Part shown: positions 51,068 to 59,678 of the stretch, in pieces | How positions within the stretch are numbered: the stretch's first letter is position 1 | Layout: every line of letters starts with the position of its first letter | NCBI RefSeq assembly: GCF_001424755.1 | Contig: NZ_LMRF01000005.1 | Location: 1 to 64,000, forward strand | Source of the DNA: Marmoricola sp. Leaf446 | Lineage (GTDB): Bacteria; Actinomycetota; Actinomycetes; Propionibacteriales; Nocardioidaceae | Reading direction: 5' to 3' | Length of the DNA: 64,000 nucleotides | Position numbers and translations under genes: made by a program | Notes under the pieces: model-generated | Told to the model about the DNA's origin: nothing | Databases searched by the model: none | The model's input: the letters and a program-made list of their open reading frames with translations, nothing else

Positions 51068-52237
51068 GTGACCGCGCTGGAGCACAAGACCCCCAACCAG
51101 GTCCAGCACCTGACCGATGCCGACGTCGAGCGGCTCGGCGAGGAGCTGGACGCCATCCGCCGCGAGGTGCTGGCCTCGCGCGGCGCCGCCGACGCGGCGT
51201 ACATCCGGCGGGTGATCCTGGTGCAGCGCCTGCTCGAGCTCGGCGGCCGGGCCGCGCTGCTCGGCAGCCGCCGCCGGCCGGTGTGGCTGCTCGGCACCGC
51301 CGCGCTGAGCCTGTCCAAGATCCTGGAGAACATGGAGATCGGGCACAACGTGCTGCACGGTCAGTGGGACTGGATGCGCGACCCCAAGATCCACTCCACG
51401 ACCTGGGAGTGGGACCACGCCACCCCGGCGGCGGAGTGGAAGCGCTCGCACAACGGCTCGCACCACGTGAACACCAACATCCTCGGCATGGACGACGACC
51501 TGGGCTACGGGATCATGCGCGTCGACGAGGAGCAGCCGTGGAAGCCGCGCTACCTCGCCCAGCCGGTGTGGAACGCGCTCAACGCGTGCTTCTTCGAGTA
51601 CGGCATCGCGGCGTACGACCTGCAGCTCGGCGAGAGCTTCCGCTCCGGGTCGGGGCTCACCGACGACCAGCGGGTCCGGCTGCGCGCCACCCTGCGCAAG
51701 GTCGGCCGCAACGCCGCCAAGGACTACCTGCTGATGCCGCTGCTCTCGGGCCGCTCGTGGCGCCACACGATGGCCGCCAACGCCACGGCCAACCTGACCC
51801 GCAACGTCTGGAGCCACTCGATCATCATGTGCGGCCACTTCCCCGAGGGCGTCGAGACCTTCGCGCAGGAGGCGATCGACCCCGACGAGACGCGCGGACG
51901 GTGGTACCTCCGCCAGATGCTCGGCTCGGCCAACATCTCCGGCAGCCCGCTGCTCCACCTGCTCAGCGGCAACCTCTCGCACCAGATCGAGCACCACCTG
52001 TTCCCCGACCTGCCGAGCAACCGCTACGCCCGGATCGCGCCGCGGGTGCGTGGGGTCTTCGAGCGGCACGGGCTGCGCTACCACTCGGGCTCCTTCCCCA
52101 CCCAGCTCGCCTCGGCCTGGCACAAGGTGGCGCGGCTCTCCCTGCCCGACGGCTGGGTGGAGCGCCGGCGGCGCGGCCTGCGCGACGCCCTCCGCTCGTC
52201 CGTCTCCGCTCCCGCCCTGCGCGGGGTGGCCGCGTGA
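51068..52237 (+). CDS. Membrane fatty acid desaturase (DesA/acyl-CoA type)
   Basis: A 389-residue di-iron enzyme. The His boxes are H93-x3-H97 (HNVLHG), H128-x3-HH132-133 (HNGSHH) and H305-x3-HH309-310 (HQIEHH), as in delta-6/front-end-like or omega desaturases. Hydrophobic segments around 75-95 and 240-265 anchor it. It makes a double bond in membrane acyl chains using O2 and reduced ferredoxin. The GTG follows GAGGAG. It is coupled (GTGA) to an SDR, suggesting joint lipid or carotenoid work. Confidence 0.92.
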   Translation: MTALEHKTPNQVQHLTDADVERLGEELDAIRREVLASRGAADAAYIRRVILVQRLLELGGRAALLGSRRRPVWLLGTAALSLSKILENMEIGHNVLHGQWDWMRDPKIHSTTWEWDHATPAAEWKRSHNGSHHVNTNILGMDDDLGYGIMRVDEEQPWKPRYLAQPVWNALNACFFEYGIAAYDLQLGESFRSGSGLTDDQRVRLRATLRKVGRNAAKDYLLMPLLSGRSWRHTMAANATANLTRNVWSHSIIMCGHFPEGVETFAQEAIDPDETRGRWYLRQMLGSANISGSPLLHLLSGNLSHQIEHHLFPDLPSNRYARIAPRVRGVFERHGLRYHSGSFPTQLASAWHKVARLSLPDGWVERRRRGLRDALRSSVSAPALRGVAA

Positions 52238-53187
52238 GGGTCCTCGTCACCGGCGCCACCGGCTACGTCGGGTCGCGCCTGGTCCCCCGCCTGCTCGAGC
52301 GCGGCCACGACGTCCACGCGGCCGTGCGCCGCGAGGGCTCGGCCGACCACTACCCCTGGGTCGACGACGTCGAGCTGACGCGCTTCGACATCACCGACCC
52401 CGACCTCGTCCGCGAGGCCGTGCAGGGCATGGACGCCGTGGTCTACCTGATCCACTCGCTGGACTCCGAGGACTTCCTGACCAAGGACCGCGAGGCCGCC
52501 GAGCTGGTCGCGGGCGCCTGCGAGCAGGCCGGCGTCGGCCGTGTCGTCTACCTCTCCGGGCTGGTGCCCGACGGCGAGCTGTCGGAGCACCTGCGCTCGC
52601 GGCTCCAGGTCGAGGAGGTCTTCCTCGGCTCCTCGGTGCCCGCCACCGTGCTGCGCGCGGCGATGGTCATCGGCGCCGGGTCGACCTCGTTCGAGATCCT
52701 GCGCCGCCTCACCACCCGGGTCCCCGTGGCGCCGATCCCGACGTGGATGCGCTCGCGGCTCCAGCCGGTGACGATCGAGGAGGTCACCCTCGCGGTGGCC
52801 GGCGCGCTCGACGGCGAGCCCCGCGACCGGCACTACGACGTGGGTGGCGACGACGTGGTCAGCTATCCCGAGCTGCTGCGCGTGATGGCCGACGTGCTCG
52901 GCGTACGCCGCCCGCAGGCGACCGTCCCGCTCGTGCCCAAGGGCCTGGCCGGGCGCATCGTCGCCGCGGTCACCCGGATGGACCGCCCCACGGTGGTCTC
53001 GTTGGTCGACAGCCTCTCGCACGACCTGGTGTGCGGCGAGGACGACGCCAAGCGCGAGCTGCTGCCCGACGACTACCGCTCGGTGCCGCTGCGCGAGGCG
53101 CTGCGTCGCTCCCTCGACGACGACGGCGCGGAGGGCACCTCGACGACCGGCGACAGCCTGTCGGGCGCGGGCACCGACCCGGCCTGA
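52234..53187 (+). CDS. NAD(P)H-binding atypical SDR (NmrA/UbiG-like epimerase family)
   Basis: A 317-residue protein with the N-terminal nucleotide-binding motif VTGATGYVGSRLVPRL (5-20) and VVYLIHSL then VVYLSGLVP. The active-site Tyr-x3-Lys is not evident, placing it in the atypical SDR/NmrA-like group whose members include oxidoreductases and regulators. The 25-residue C-terminal tail is acidic and low complexity. It is translationally coupled to the desaturase. The substrate is unknown. Confidence 0.85.
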   Translation: MRVLVTGATGYVGSRLVPRLLERGHDVHAAVRREGSADHYPWVDDVELTRFDITDPDLVREAVQGMDAVVYLIHSLDSEDFLTKDREAAELVAGACEQAGVGRVVYLSGLVPDGELSEHLRSRLQVEEVFLGSSVPATVLRAAMVIGAGSTSFEILRRLTTRVPVAPIPTWMRSRLQPVTIEEVTLAVAGALDGEPRDRHYDVGGDDVVSYPELLRVMADVLGVRRPQATVPLVPKGLAGRIVAAVTRMDRPTVVSLVDSLSHDLVCGEDDAKRELLPDDYRSVPLREALRRSLDDDGAEGTSTTGDSLSGAGTDPA

Positions 53188-53217
53188 GCCCCCGCGTCCG
53201 GGGCCCGCCGTCGTCGG

Positions 53218-53263
53218 GTCGTGAGGCCGGAGGGGCGCCAGGGCGCCCCGTGGGACTCACGAC
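53218..53263. terminator. Compound hairpin between convergent genes
   Basis: GTCGTGAG (53218-53225) pairs with CTCACGAC (53256-53263). Inside it GGGGCGCC (53232-53239) pairs with GGCGCCCC (53242-53249). It is probably a bidirectional terminator between the SDR and TspO genes. Confidence 0.7.
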
Positions 53264-53281
53264 TCCACCTGGTGCGGTCGC

Positions 53282-53788
53282 TCAGCGGTTGCGGCGGGCG
53301 ATCGAGCCGTTGAGCGCGGTCGCGAAGGTGCACCAGGCGGGGTACGGCGCGAGCGCGGCGCCCAACGCGGGGTCGGCCGAGGCCACCCGGCGGACCAGCA
53401 CCCCGGAGTGAGCGGCCAGGGCGGCGCACCACACGGTCGACAGGACGGGCCGGCGGGACCGCCAGAACAGCACGCTCCAGCCGGTGTTGAGGACGAGGTT
53501 GACCGCCAGCGTGCGGCGCAGCATCGCGGCGTCCTCGGTGCGGCCCTGCTCCTCGAGCTCGACGAGGGCGGCGGCGCCGGTGACCGCGATGTCGGCGTAG
53601 AGCGGCGTCCAGACCAGCGGGAACGCGATCGGCGGCGGGTCCCACGGGGGCTTGGCCAGGGCGCGGTACCACGGGTCGTCGGGCGTGGTGGCGGCCGCGC
53701 CGAGCGCGGCGCTGGTCGCGGCGGCGGCGCCGGTGGCGGCCAGCGTGCGCAGCCCGCGCCGGGTGGCCACCCTGCTCCAGGCGCTCAT
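53282..53788 (-). CDS. TspO/MBR family membrane protein
   Basis: A 168-residue protein with five hydrophobic helices. WYRALAKPPWDPPPIAFPLVWTPLY (quoted in part) is the TspO signature region, and NTGWSVLFW is a second conserved block. TspO proteins bind porphyrins or sterol-like ligands and affect stress and photosynthetic control. The ATG overlaps the stop of the upstream DUF2236 gene by 4 bases. Here the protein has a 30-residue Ala-rich N-terminus. Confidence 0.92.
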   Translation of the reverse strand: MSAWSRVATRRGLRTLAATGAAAATSAALGAAATTPDDPWYRALAKPPWDPPPIAFPLVWTPLYADIAVTGAAALVELEEQGRTEDAAMLRRTLAVNLVLNTGWSVLFWRSRRPVLSTVWCAALAAHSGVLVRRVASADPALGAALAPYPAWCTFATALNGSIARRNR

Positions 53789-54708
53789 GCGGACTCCTCC
53801 TCGTCGTCGCGGTCGAGGGGGCCGGCCCCCGGGGCGCGATCGGCGAGACCGGCCATCCCCCACCGCACCAGGGCGGTCGACAGGCTGCCCGCACCGGCCG
53901 CCACGGTGACCCCGGGACCGAAGACGGGCAGCGCCAGCTGCAGCCGGGCCCAGCGCGGCAGCAGCGCCACGCCCCCGGCCGCGATGAGCGCGTAGCCCGG
54001 ACGGGCCAGCACCGGCACCGGCGGGTTGAGCAGCATGAAGCGGGTCGCCTCGCGGGCCGCCGCGGTGATGCGCAGCTCGGGACGGAAGGCCTCGAGCACC
54101 TCGTCGAGCTCGGCCACCGACTCCGGCAGGTCGCGCGCGCCCAGGCGGGAGGCCGCGACGTTGGTCTGCCGGACGTAGAGGTCGGCCTCGGCGTCGGTCA
54201 GCGGCTGCGCGGCGTAGGTCTGGTAGGCCCGCAGGAACGACCACACCTCGGCGACGTGGACCCAGCGCAGCAGGTGGGGGTCGTCGGCGGCGTAGGGCAC
54301 GCCCTCGTGCTCGCCGCGCACCCGCCGGTGGACCGCACGGACCACGGCGATCGACTGCTCGGCGTCGGCGACGGTGCCGAAGGTCGTCACGGCGAGGTAG
54401 TGGCTGGTGCGCTGCAACCGGCCCCACGGGTCGCCCTTGTAGCCGCTGTGGCCGGCGACCCCGGCCATCGCCAGCGGGTGCAGCGACTGCAGCAGCAGCG
54501 CGGCGATGCCACCGGGGAACATCGCGGCGTCGGCGTTGACGCGCCACACCGGGTCCTCGGGGGTGAACCATCGCTCGCCCTCGGCGCCCCAGATCCGGGC
54601 GGCACGCTCCGGGGCGTCGTCGCCGGCGACCCGGGACCGCAGTGCGAGGCCGAGCCGTCGCTGGGCGGCGCGCGACGCGGCGCGCGGGAGGTCGAGGGGT
54701 GAGGTCAC
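53785..54708 (-). CDS. MpaB-like oxygenase (DUF2236)
   Basis: A 307-residue helical protein with WGAEGERWFTPEDPVWRVNADA, LLLQSLHPLAMAGVAGHSGYKGDPWGRL and HLLRWVHVAEVWSF. DUF2236 members such as latex-clearing protein Lcp and MpaB carry a b-type haem held by conserved His residues, which matches HP and VHVAE here. The substrate is unknown. The start at GTG 54708 is chosen since TACGTT lies 6 bases ahead, predicting a leaderless mRNA. It is coupled to TspO, another porphyrin-linked protein. Confidence 0.87.
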   Translation of the reverse strand: MTSPLDLPRAASRAAQRRLGLALRSRVAGDDAPERAARIWGAEGERWFTPEDPVWRVNADAAMFPGGIAALLLQSLHPLAMAGVAGHSGYKGDPWGRLQRTSHYLAVTTFGTVADAEQSIAVVRAVHRRVRGEHEGVPYAADDPHLLRWVHVAEVWSFLRAYQTYAAQPLTDAEADLYVRQTNVAASRLGARDLPESVAELDEVLEAFRPELRITAAAREATRFMLLNPPVPVLARPGYALIAAGGVALLPRWARLQLALPVFGPGVTVAAGAGSLSTALVRWGMAGLADRAPGAGPLDRDDEEESA

Positions 54709-54756
54709 CTCACGAACGTACCCAGCACCGCCAGGCGGCACCGGGGTCCCGACGGG

Positions 54757-56373
54757 CTACCGGCGGCCCGTGCGGAACATCCCGCGCACGATCTCGCGGG
54801 CGGCGGTGCGCACCACCTGCTTGAACGCGGTCGAGCCCATCACCTGCTCGGCCATCGACTTCTCCTGGCGGCGGGCGCGGGGACGCGAGCCCGAGCGGGG
54901 CCGGGTGGCGCGCTCGCCCTCGCGGCGCAGCCGGTCCTCGGGGGTGTCGGCACGCTCCTGGCCGGCCTGCGCCGCCTCCTGCTCGGCCCGGGCCTTCGCG
55001 GCGCCGGCCTCGAGCTTGCCGGCGAGGATCTCGCGGGCCGACTCGCGGTCGACGGCCTCGGCGTACTTGGCGTGCAGGCTCGAGCCGGTCACCGCCGCCT
55101 CCATCGCCGCGGGGTCGGCCGGGCCCATCAGCGACTGCGGGGCGCGCAGGCGGGTCCAGGCGACCGGGGTGGGGGCGCCGCGCTCGTTCATCACGGTGAC
55201 GATCGCCTCGCCGATGCCGAGCGAGAGGATCACCTGGCCCAGGTCGTCGTAGGCGGAGTGGGGGTAGGTCGCGACGGTCTGCTTGAGCGCCTTGGCGTCG
55301 TTGGGCGTGGCCGCGCGCAGCTGGTGCTGCACCCGGGACCCGAGCTGGGCCAGCACCGCGTCGGGCACGTCGGTGGGCGACTGGGTCACGAAGAAGACGC
55401 CGACGCCCTTGGAGCGGATCAGCCGGACGGTCTGCGCGATGGAGTCGAGGAACGCCTTGGAAGCGTCGTTGAAGAGCAGGTGCGCCTCGTCGAAGAAGAA
55501 GACCAGCTTGGGCTGGTCCACGTCGCCGACCTCGGGCAGGTCGTGGAACAGGTCGGCCAGCAGCCACATCAAGAAGGTGGAGAAGATCGCGGGCCGGTCC
55601 TGCAGCCGCGGCAGCTCGACGAGCGAGATCAGGCCCCGGCCGTCGGCGGTGGTGCGGAGCAGGTCGGCGGACTCGAACTCCGGCTCGCCGAAGAAGGCGT
55701 CGGCGCCCTGGTCGGAGAAGGCGATCAGCTCGCGCAGGATCACGCCCGCGGTCGCCGCGGACAGCCCGCCGAGGTCCTTGAGGTCGGCCTTGCCCTCGTC
55801 GCTGGTGAGGTGCTTGACCACCTCGCGGAGGTCGGCGAGGTCGAGCAGCGGCAGCCCCGCCTCGTCGGCGTAGTGGAAGACGAGCCCGAGGGAGGACTCC
55901 TGGGTGTCGTTGAGGCCGAGCACCTTGGACAGCAGCGTCGGGCCGAAGGCCGTCATGGACACGCGCAGCGGGATGCCGGTGCCCTCGCCGCCCAGCGCGT
56001 AGAACTCGACGGGGTGGCCGGTCGCCTGCCACTCCTGGCCCACCGACGCGGCCCGCTCGACCACCTTGGGGTTCTCGGCGCCCGGGGCCAAGAGCCCGGA
56101 GAGGTCGCCCTTGATGTCGGCCGCGAAGACCGGCACGCCCTGGGCCGAGAGCTGCTCGGCGAGCAGCTGGAGGGTCTTGGTCTTGCCGGTGCCGGTGGCC
56201 CCGGCGACGAGACCGTGGCGGTTGAGCATGGCGAGCGGGATGCGGACGCGGACGTCGGTCAGGGTGCTCGGGTCGGTCATCAGGCCGCCCAGCTCGAGGG
56301 CGGCGCCCTCGAAGGAGTAACCCGCCGCGACGGTGCTGCTGATCGTGTCCGCTGGTCCGGGCGCCTGGCTCAT
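54757..56373 (-). CDS. HerA-like ATPase (DUF853 family)
   Basis: A 538-residue protein. Walker A GATGTGKTKTLQ (about 58-69), Walker B LVFFFDEAHLLF (about 290-301) and the arginine-finger region are those of the HerA/FtsK-like hexameric ATPases in the DUF853 group. The C-terminus (about 455-538) has coiled-coil charge and a basic patch RPRSGSRPRARRQEK. A role in DNA end processing or translocation is possible; the cellular role in bacteria is not established. No NurA partner is nearby. Confidence 0.9.
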   Translation of the reverse strand: MSQAPGPADTISSTVAAGYSFEGAALELGGLMTDPSTLTDVRVRIPLAMLNRHGLVAGATGTGKTKTLQLLAEQLSAQGVPVFAADIKGDLSGLLAPGAENPKVVERAASVGQEWQATGHPVEFYALGGEGTGIPLRVSMTAFGPTLLSKVLGLNDTQESSLGLVFHYADEAGLPLLDLADLREVVKHLTSDEGKADLKDLGGLSAATAGVILRELIAFSDQGADAFFGEPEFESADLLRTTADGRGLISLVELPRLQDRPAIFSTFLMWLLADLFHDLPEVGDVDQPKLVFFFDEAHLLFNDASKAFLDSIAQTVRLIRSKGVGVFFVTQSPTDVPDAVLAQLGSRVQHQLRAATPNDAKALKQTVATYPHSAYDDLGQVILSLGIGEAIVTVMNERGAPTPVAWTRLRAPQSLMGPADPAAMEAAVTGSSLHAKYAEAVDRESAREILAGKLEAGAAKARAEQEAAQAGQERADTPEDRLRREGERATRPRSGSRPRARRQEKSMAEQVMGSTAFKQVVRTAAREIVRGMFRTGRR

Positions 56374-56411
56374 GCGGGCCAGAGTAGACCGGGCCGGGGC
56401 CGGCCCGTCCC

Positions 56412-56417
56412 TATGAT
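56412..56417 (+). promoter_or_regulatory. Minus-10 hexamer TATGAT
   Basis: TATGAT ends 6 bases before the GTG at 56424, fitting a leaderless start. This decides the start of the next gene in favour of 56424 over the GTG at 56418. Confidence 0.55.
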
Positions 56418-56423
56418 GTGGCG

Positions 56424-56726
56424 GTGATCTTCAAGCGCGTGGGCGAGGGACGGCCCTACCCCGACCACGAGCTGGCCGCCCGCGACTGGGCCGCGCTGCC
56501 GCCGCGTCCGGTGCGCCTCGACGAGCTGGTCACCACCAAGGACACGCTGCAGCTGGCCGCCCTGCTGGACGAGGACTCAACCTTCTTCGGCGACCTGTTC
56601 GCCCACGTCGTGGAGTGGCGCGACGACCTCTACCTGGAGGACGGCCTGCACCGTGCGCTGCGCGCGGCGCTGCACCAGCGGCACGTGCTGCATGCGAGGG
56701 TCCACGTCATCGACGACCTCTCCTGA
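56424..56726 (+). CDS. Conserved actinobacterial small protein (sometimes labelled VapB-like)
   Basis: A 100-residue protein that begins MIFKRVGEGRPYPDHE and ends near ALHQRHVLHARVHVID. Central motifs DLFAHVVEW and LYLEDGLHRALRAAL are strongly conserved as I remember them in Streptomyces. Databases sometimes label this group as a type II antitoxin, but no toxin gene is adjacent, and the gene is followed by a LytR_C protein, as in other actinobacteria. Function is therefore unknown. Confidence 0.8.
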   Translation: MIFKRVGEGRPYPDHELAARDWAALPPRPVRLDELVTTKDTLQLAALLDEDSTFFGDLFAHVVEWRDDLYLEDGLHRALRAALHQRHVLHARVHVIDDLS

Positions 56727-56751
56727 CCGACGCCGACCTGGGGGACCCACC

Positions 56752-57267
56752 GTGGACCGACGCCACATCACGACCGCCGCCACCCTCGTGGTGCTGCTGC
56801 TCGTGCTCGCCGGGATGGCGGTGTTCGGGGTGCGCGCGCTGACGGCCCCCCTGCCCGACCGCAGCGCCGGCGGGCCCGCGTGCAGCTCGGCCGAGCGGCA
56901 GGTGCAGGAGTTCGTCACCCGCCGCGACGTGCAGGTCAGCGTCTACAACGCAGGATCCATCTCCGGACGCGCCGGCACCGTGCTCGAGACGCTGGAGGAG
57001 GCCGGCTTCCGCGGCGGCAACGCCGGCAACGCCCCGGCCGACGTCCGGGTCCAGCGCGCGGTCGTGTGGACGACCGAGGCCGACGACAGCGCCGCCGAGC
57101 TGGTGGCTGCGTCGCTCGGGCCGCGCACGCGGGTGGAGGTGGTGCCCGAGGACCTCGGCCCCGGCGTCGACGTGCTGGTCGGCGACCGGCAGATCTCGGT
57201 CTCGCCCGACGCGCCGCGACGGGTCAGGCTCCCGCAGCCCGTCGAGAAGTGCATCGACGTCAGCTGA
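56752..57267 (+). CDS. LytR C-terminal domain membrane protein
   Basis: A 171-residue protein. One N-terminal helix (about 8-30) is followed by an external LytR_C domain (about 48-150), with VQVSVYNAGSISGRAGTVLETLEEAGF and VDVLVGDRQ. There is no LCP catalytic domain. A Cys pair (about 42 and 168) may form a disulfide. Roles in cell-wall glycopolymer attachment are suggested for LytR_C proteins. It lies 25 bases downstream of the small conserved protein and is probably cotranscribed. Confidence 0.88.
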   Translation: MDRRHITTAATLVVLLLVLAGMAVFGVRALTAPLPDRSAGGPACSSAERQVQEFVTRRDVQVSVYNAGSISGRAGTVLETLEEAGFRGGNAGNAPADVRVQRAVVWTTEADDSAAELVAASLGPRTRVEVVPEDLGPGVDVLVGDRQISVSPDAPRRVRLPQPVEKCIDVS

Positions 57268-57298
57268 GCACCCCCCTCGCCCCGCCACCCACCGGGGC

Positions 57299-58807
57299 TC
57301 ATGCCGGCGGGCGGGTGCCCAGCCACTGCGCGAGCCGGCCCCCGACCGAGACCGCCCGCAGCCGCTTCTCCGTCGCCTCGCGCAGCGCCCGGGGGGTGAC
57401 GACGAGGACGTCGTCACCGTGCCGCAGCACGGTGCGGCGCTCGGGCACGATGGTGTGGCCGTCGCGCACCACCAGGGCCACCGAGGAGCCCGGCGGCAGC
57501 CGCAGCTCGCCCACCTCGACGCCGTGCATCAACGAGCGCGGCGAGATGGTGATCTGGAGCAGGTCGGCCGCGATCCGCTCCAGCGGGGCCGCCTCGACCT
57601 CGAGGTCTCGCGGCTCGCTGCGCCGGGCCAGCCGCAGCGCCCGGGCCACCCACGGCAGCGTCGGACCGGTCACCAGGGTGTCGAGCAGCACCACCACGAA
57701 GACGATGTCGAACAGCTGGGTCGAGCCGTCGACGGCGTCGGCGAGCGGGATGGTCGTGAGCACGATCGGGACCGCCCCGCGCAGCCCCGCCCACGACAGG
57801 AACGCCCCCTCGCGCAGCCCCACCGGCTGCACCAGGGAGGCCACCCCGACCGAGAGCGGCCGGGCGACCAGGGTCAGGGCCAGCAGCGCCAGCACCGCGA
57901 TCACCACCGTCTCCAGGGTGATCCGCCCCGGCGCCGCGAGCAGGCCGAGCATCACGAACAACCCGATCTGGGCCAGCCACGCCACGCCCTCGGAGAACGA
58001 CCGCGTCGCCGCCCGGTGGGGCAGCTCGGCGTTGCCGAGGACGAGCGCCGCGACGTAGACCGCGGCGAAGCCGGAGCCGTGCAGGGTCGCCGTCCCGGCG
58101 TACGCCAGGACCGTGAAGGACAGCACCGCGAGCGGGTAGAGGCCCGAGGCGGGGAGCGCCGAGCGGCGCAGCAGCCAGGCCCCGCCGAACCCGACCAGCG
58201 CACCGCCGAGGACACCGAGGCCGAGCTCGTAGACGATCTCGAGCGTGAAGCCGAGGACGCCGTGGCCGCCGCCCGCGCTGCCGGCGCTGACCAGGGTGAC
58301 CAGCACGACCGTCGGGGCGTCGTTGAGGCCCGACTCGGCCTCGAGCGCGCCGGTGAGCCGGCGTGGCAGCGGCAACCGTCGCAGCACCGAGAACACCGCC
58401 GCGGCGTCGGTGGGCGCGGTCACCGCCCCCAGCAGCACAGCGAGCTCCCAGGTCAGCCCCAGCAGGAAGTGGCCGACGAGCGCCATCGTGAGCACGCTCA
58501 CCGCCACCCCGACGGTGGCGAGCGAGACCCCCAGCCGCATCACCGGCCGGATCTCCGGCCAGGGGGTGGTGAGACCACCCTCGGCCAGGATCAGCACCAG
58601 CGCGGCGAAGCCCAGCGCGTGCGCGACCTCGGCGTCGTCGAAGCGGATGCCGAGGCCGGACTCGCCCATCACCACGCCCATGGCGAGGTAGACCAGCAGG
58701 CTCGGCAGCCCGGCCCGCACGCTCAGCCGCACGGCCAGGATCGCCAGCAGCAGCACGCCCGCCCCGACCAGCAGCAGGCGGTCGAGCTCGTGGACGTCGA
58801 GTGTCAC
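57299..58807 (-). CDS. CPA1-family potassium/proton antiporter with RCK_C domain
   Basis: A 502-residue protein. About 12 helices (5-390) carry the antiporter motif ESGLNDAPTVVLVTL (about 157), with the acidic pair needed for ion exchange, and LSWAGLRGAVPIVL. A TrkA_C/RCK_C domain (about 420-485) with SPRSLMHGVEVGELRLPPGS follows, as in CvrA/NhaP2. It is expected to expel K+ or Na+ for H+ at the membrane and may be gated by a nucleotide. Convergent with the LytR_C gene and divergent from the kinase gene. Confidence 0.92.
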   Translation of the reverse strand: MTLDVHELDRLLLVGAGVLLLAILAVRLSVRAGLPSLLVYLAMGVVMGESGLGIRFDDAEVAHALGFAALVLILAEGGLTTPWPEIRPVMRLGVSLATVGVAVSVLTMALVGHFLLGLTWELAVLLGAVTAPTDAAAVFSVLRRLPLPRRLTGALEAESGLNDAPTVVLVTLVSAGSAGGGHGVLGFTLEIVYELGLGVLGGALVGFGGAWLLRRSALPASGLYPLAVLSFTVLAYAGTATLHGSGFAAVYVAALVLGNAELPHRAATRSFSEGVAWLAQIGLFVMLGLLAAPGRITLETVVIAVLALLALTLVARPLSVGVASLVQPVGLREGAFLSWAGLRGAVPIVLTTIPLADAVDGSTQLFDIVFVVVLLDTLVTGPTLPWVARALRLARRSEPRDLEVEAAPLERIAADLLQITISPRSLMHGVEVGELRLPPGSSVALVVRDGHTIVPERRTVLRHGDDVLVVTPRALREATEKRLRAVSVGGRLAQWLGTRPPA

Positions 58808-58916
58808 GGGGGCACCTCGGCGGTCGTGGGGGCGGAGGCCCAGTCTAGTGCCGCGGGCGCCCCACCCACCGGACACGGCCCTTGGCGTCGGGGCCCGGCA
58901 CTGCCACGATCCCGCT

Positions 58917-59678
58917 GTGCCGCAGCCGCTGATGTGGGAGCCCGACGACGGGCCCGCCGCGCGCGCCCTGCGGCGGGCGCTGACGCGCGGCGTCGGTCTG
59001 CTGTACGCCGGTGGCACCGTGCTCGCCCTGGTGGGGGCCCGGGTCGCCACGGGCGACGCACGGCTGCTGTACGCCGGGGCCGGGCTGGTCAGCCTGGTGC
59101 TGACCGGGCGCTGCGCCCGCGGCCGGCTCGTGCTGCCCGACCTGCTGCTGCTCCTGGCGCCGGTGGTGATGGTCAACGCCGTGCCCGACGTGCTCCCCAT
59201 CGGGGCGGGCCTGCTGGGCGGGCTGTTCTCCTCGTTCTTCCTGGTCGGCTCGCTCACCGTGCTCACCCGCGCCTGGGGCCTCGCCCTGCTGGGGGTGTGC
59301 ACGGTGGCGTGGCTGCTGGCCAGCCTGACCGGGCTGTCGGGGCAGGCGGTGGCGGACGCCCTCGACGTCGCCGCCCTCAACACCGGGATGTGCGTGGCCG
59401 AGGTGGTGTTCCTGCGCAGCCTGGTCGGCAACGCCCGCGTCCAGGACCGGCTGGCCGCCGAGCAGGAGCGGCTGGAGACCGAGACCAGCCTGCGCGACCT
59501 CGAGCACGCCTCGACCGCGGTCGTGCAGCGGGTGCTGCACGACGACGTGCTCAGCGCCCTGCGCGCCGTCGCGGACTCCCCCGCCGGGGTGACGCGCGAC
59601 CCCGGCCAGGAGGAGGACGTGCGTCGTGCCTGTCGCGACGCGGCCGCCGCCGTACGGCTCCGGACGGGCGCCCCGTGA
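58917..59678 (+). CDS. Membrane sensor with DHp-like region, lacking ATPase domain
   Basis: A 253-residue protein. Five or six hydrophobic helices (about 25-150) are followed by a coiled segment (AEQERLETETSLRDLEHA) and VVQRVLHDDVLSALRAV with His208, which resembles the phosphoacceptor helix of HisKA_3 kinases. The gene ends within the expected DHp-to-ATPase linker, and the ATPase domain lies at the start of the next gene. The two overlap by 4 bases (GTGA), in different frames. GTG at 58917 follows CACGAT by 6 bases. Confidence 0.78.
   Translation: MPQPLMWEPDDGPAARALRRALTRGVGLLYAGGTVLALVGARVATGDARLLYAGAGLVSLVLTGRCARGRLVLPDLLLLLAPVVMVNAVPDVLPIGAGLLGGLFSSFFLVGSLTVLTRAWGLALLGVCTVAWLLASLTGLSGQAVADALDVAALNTGMCVAEVVFLRSLVGNARVQDRLAAEQERLETETSLRDLEHASTAVVQRVLHDDVLSALRAVADSPAGVTRDPGQEEDVRRACRDAAAAVRLRTGAP

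Noticed and set aside
56424-56726. Toxin-antitoxin module
   Set aside because: The small protein resembles sequences labelled VapB in databases, but no PIN-domain or other toxin gene lies on either side.
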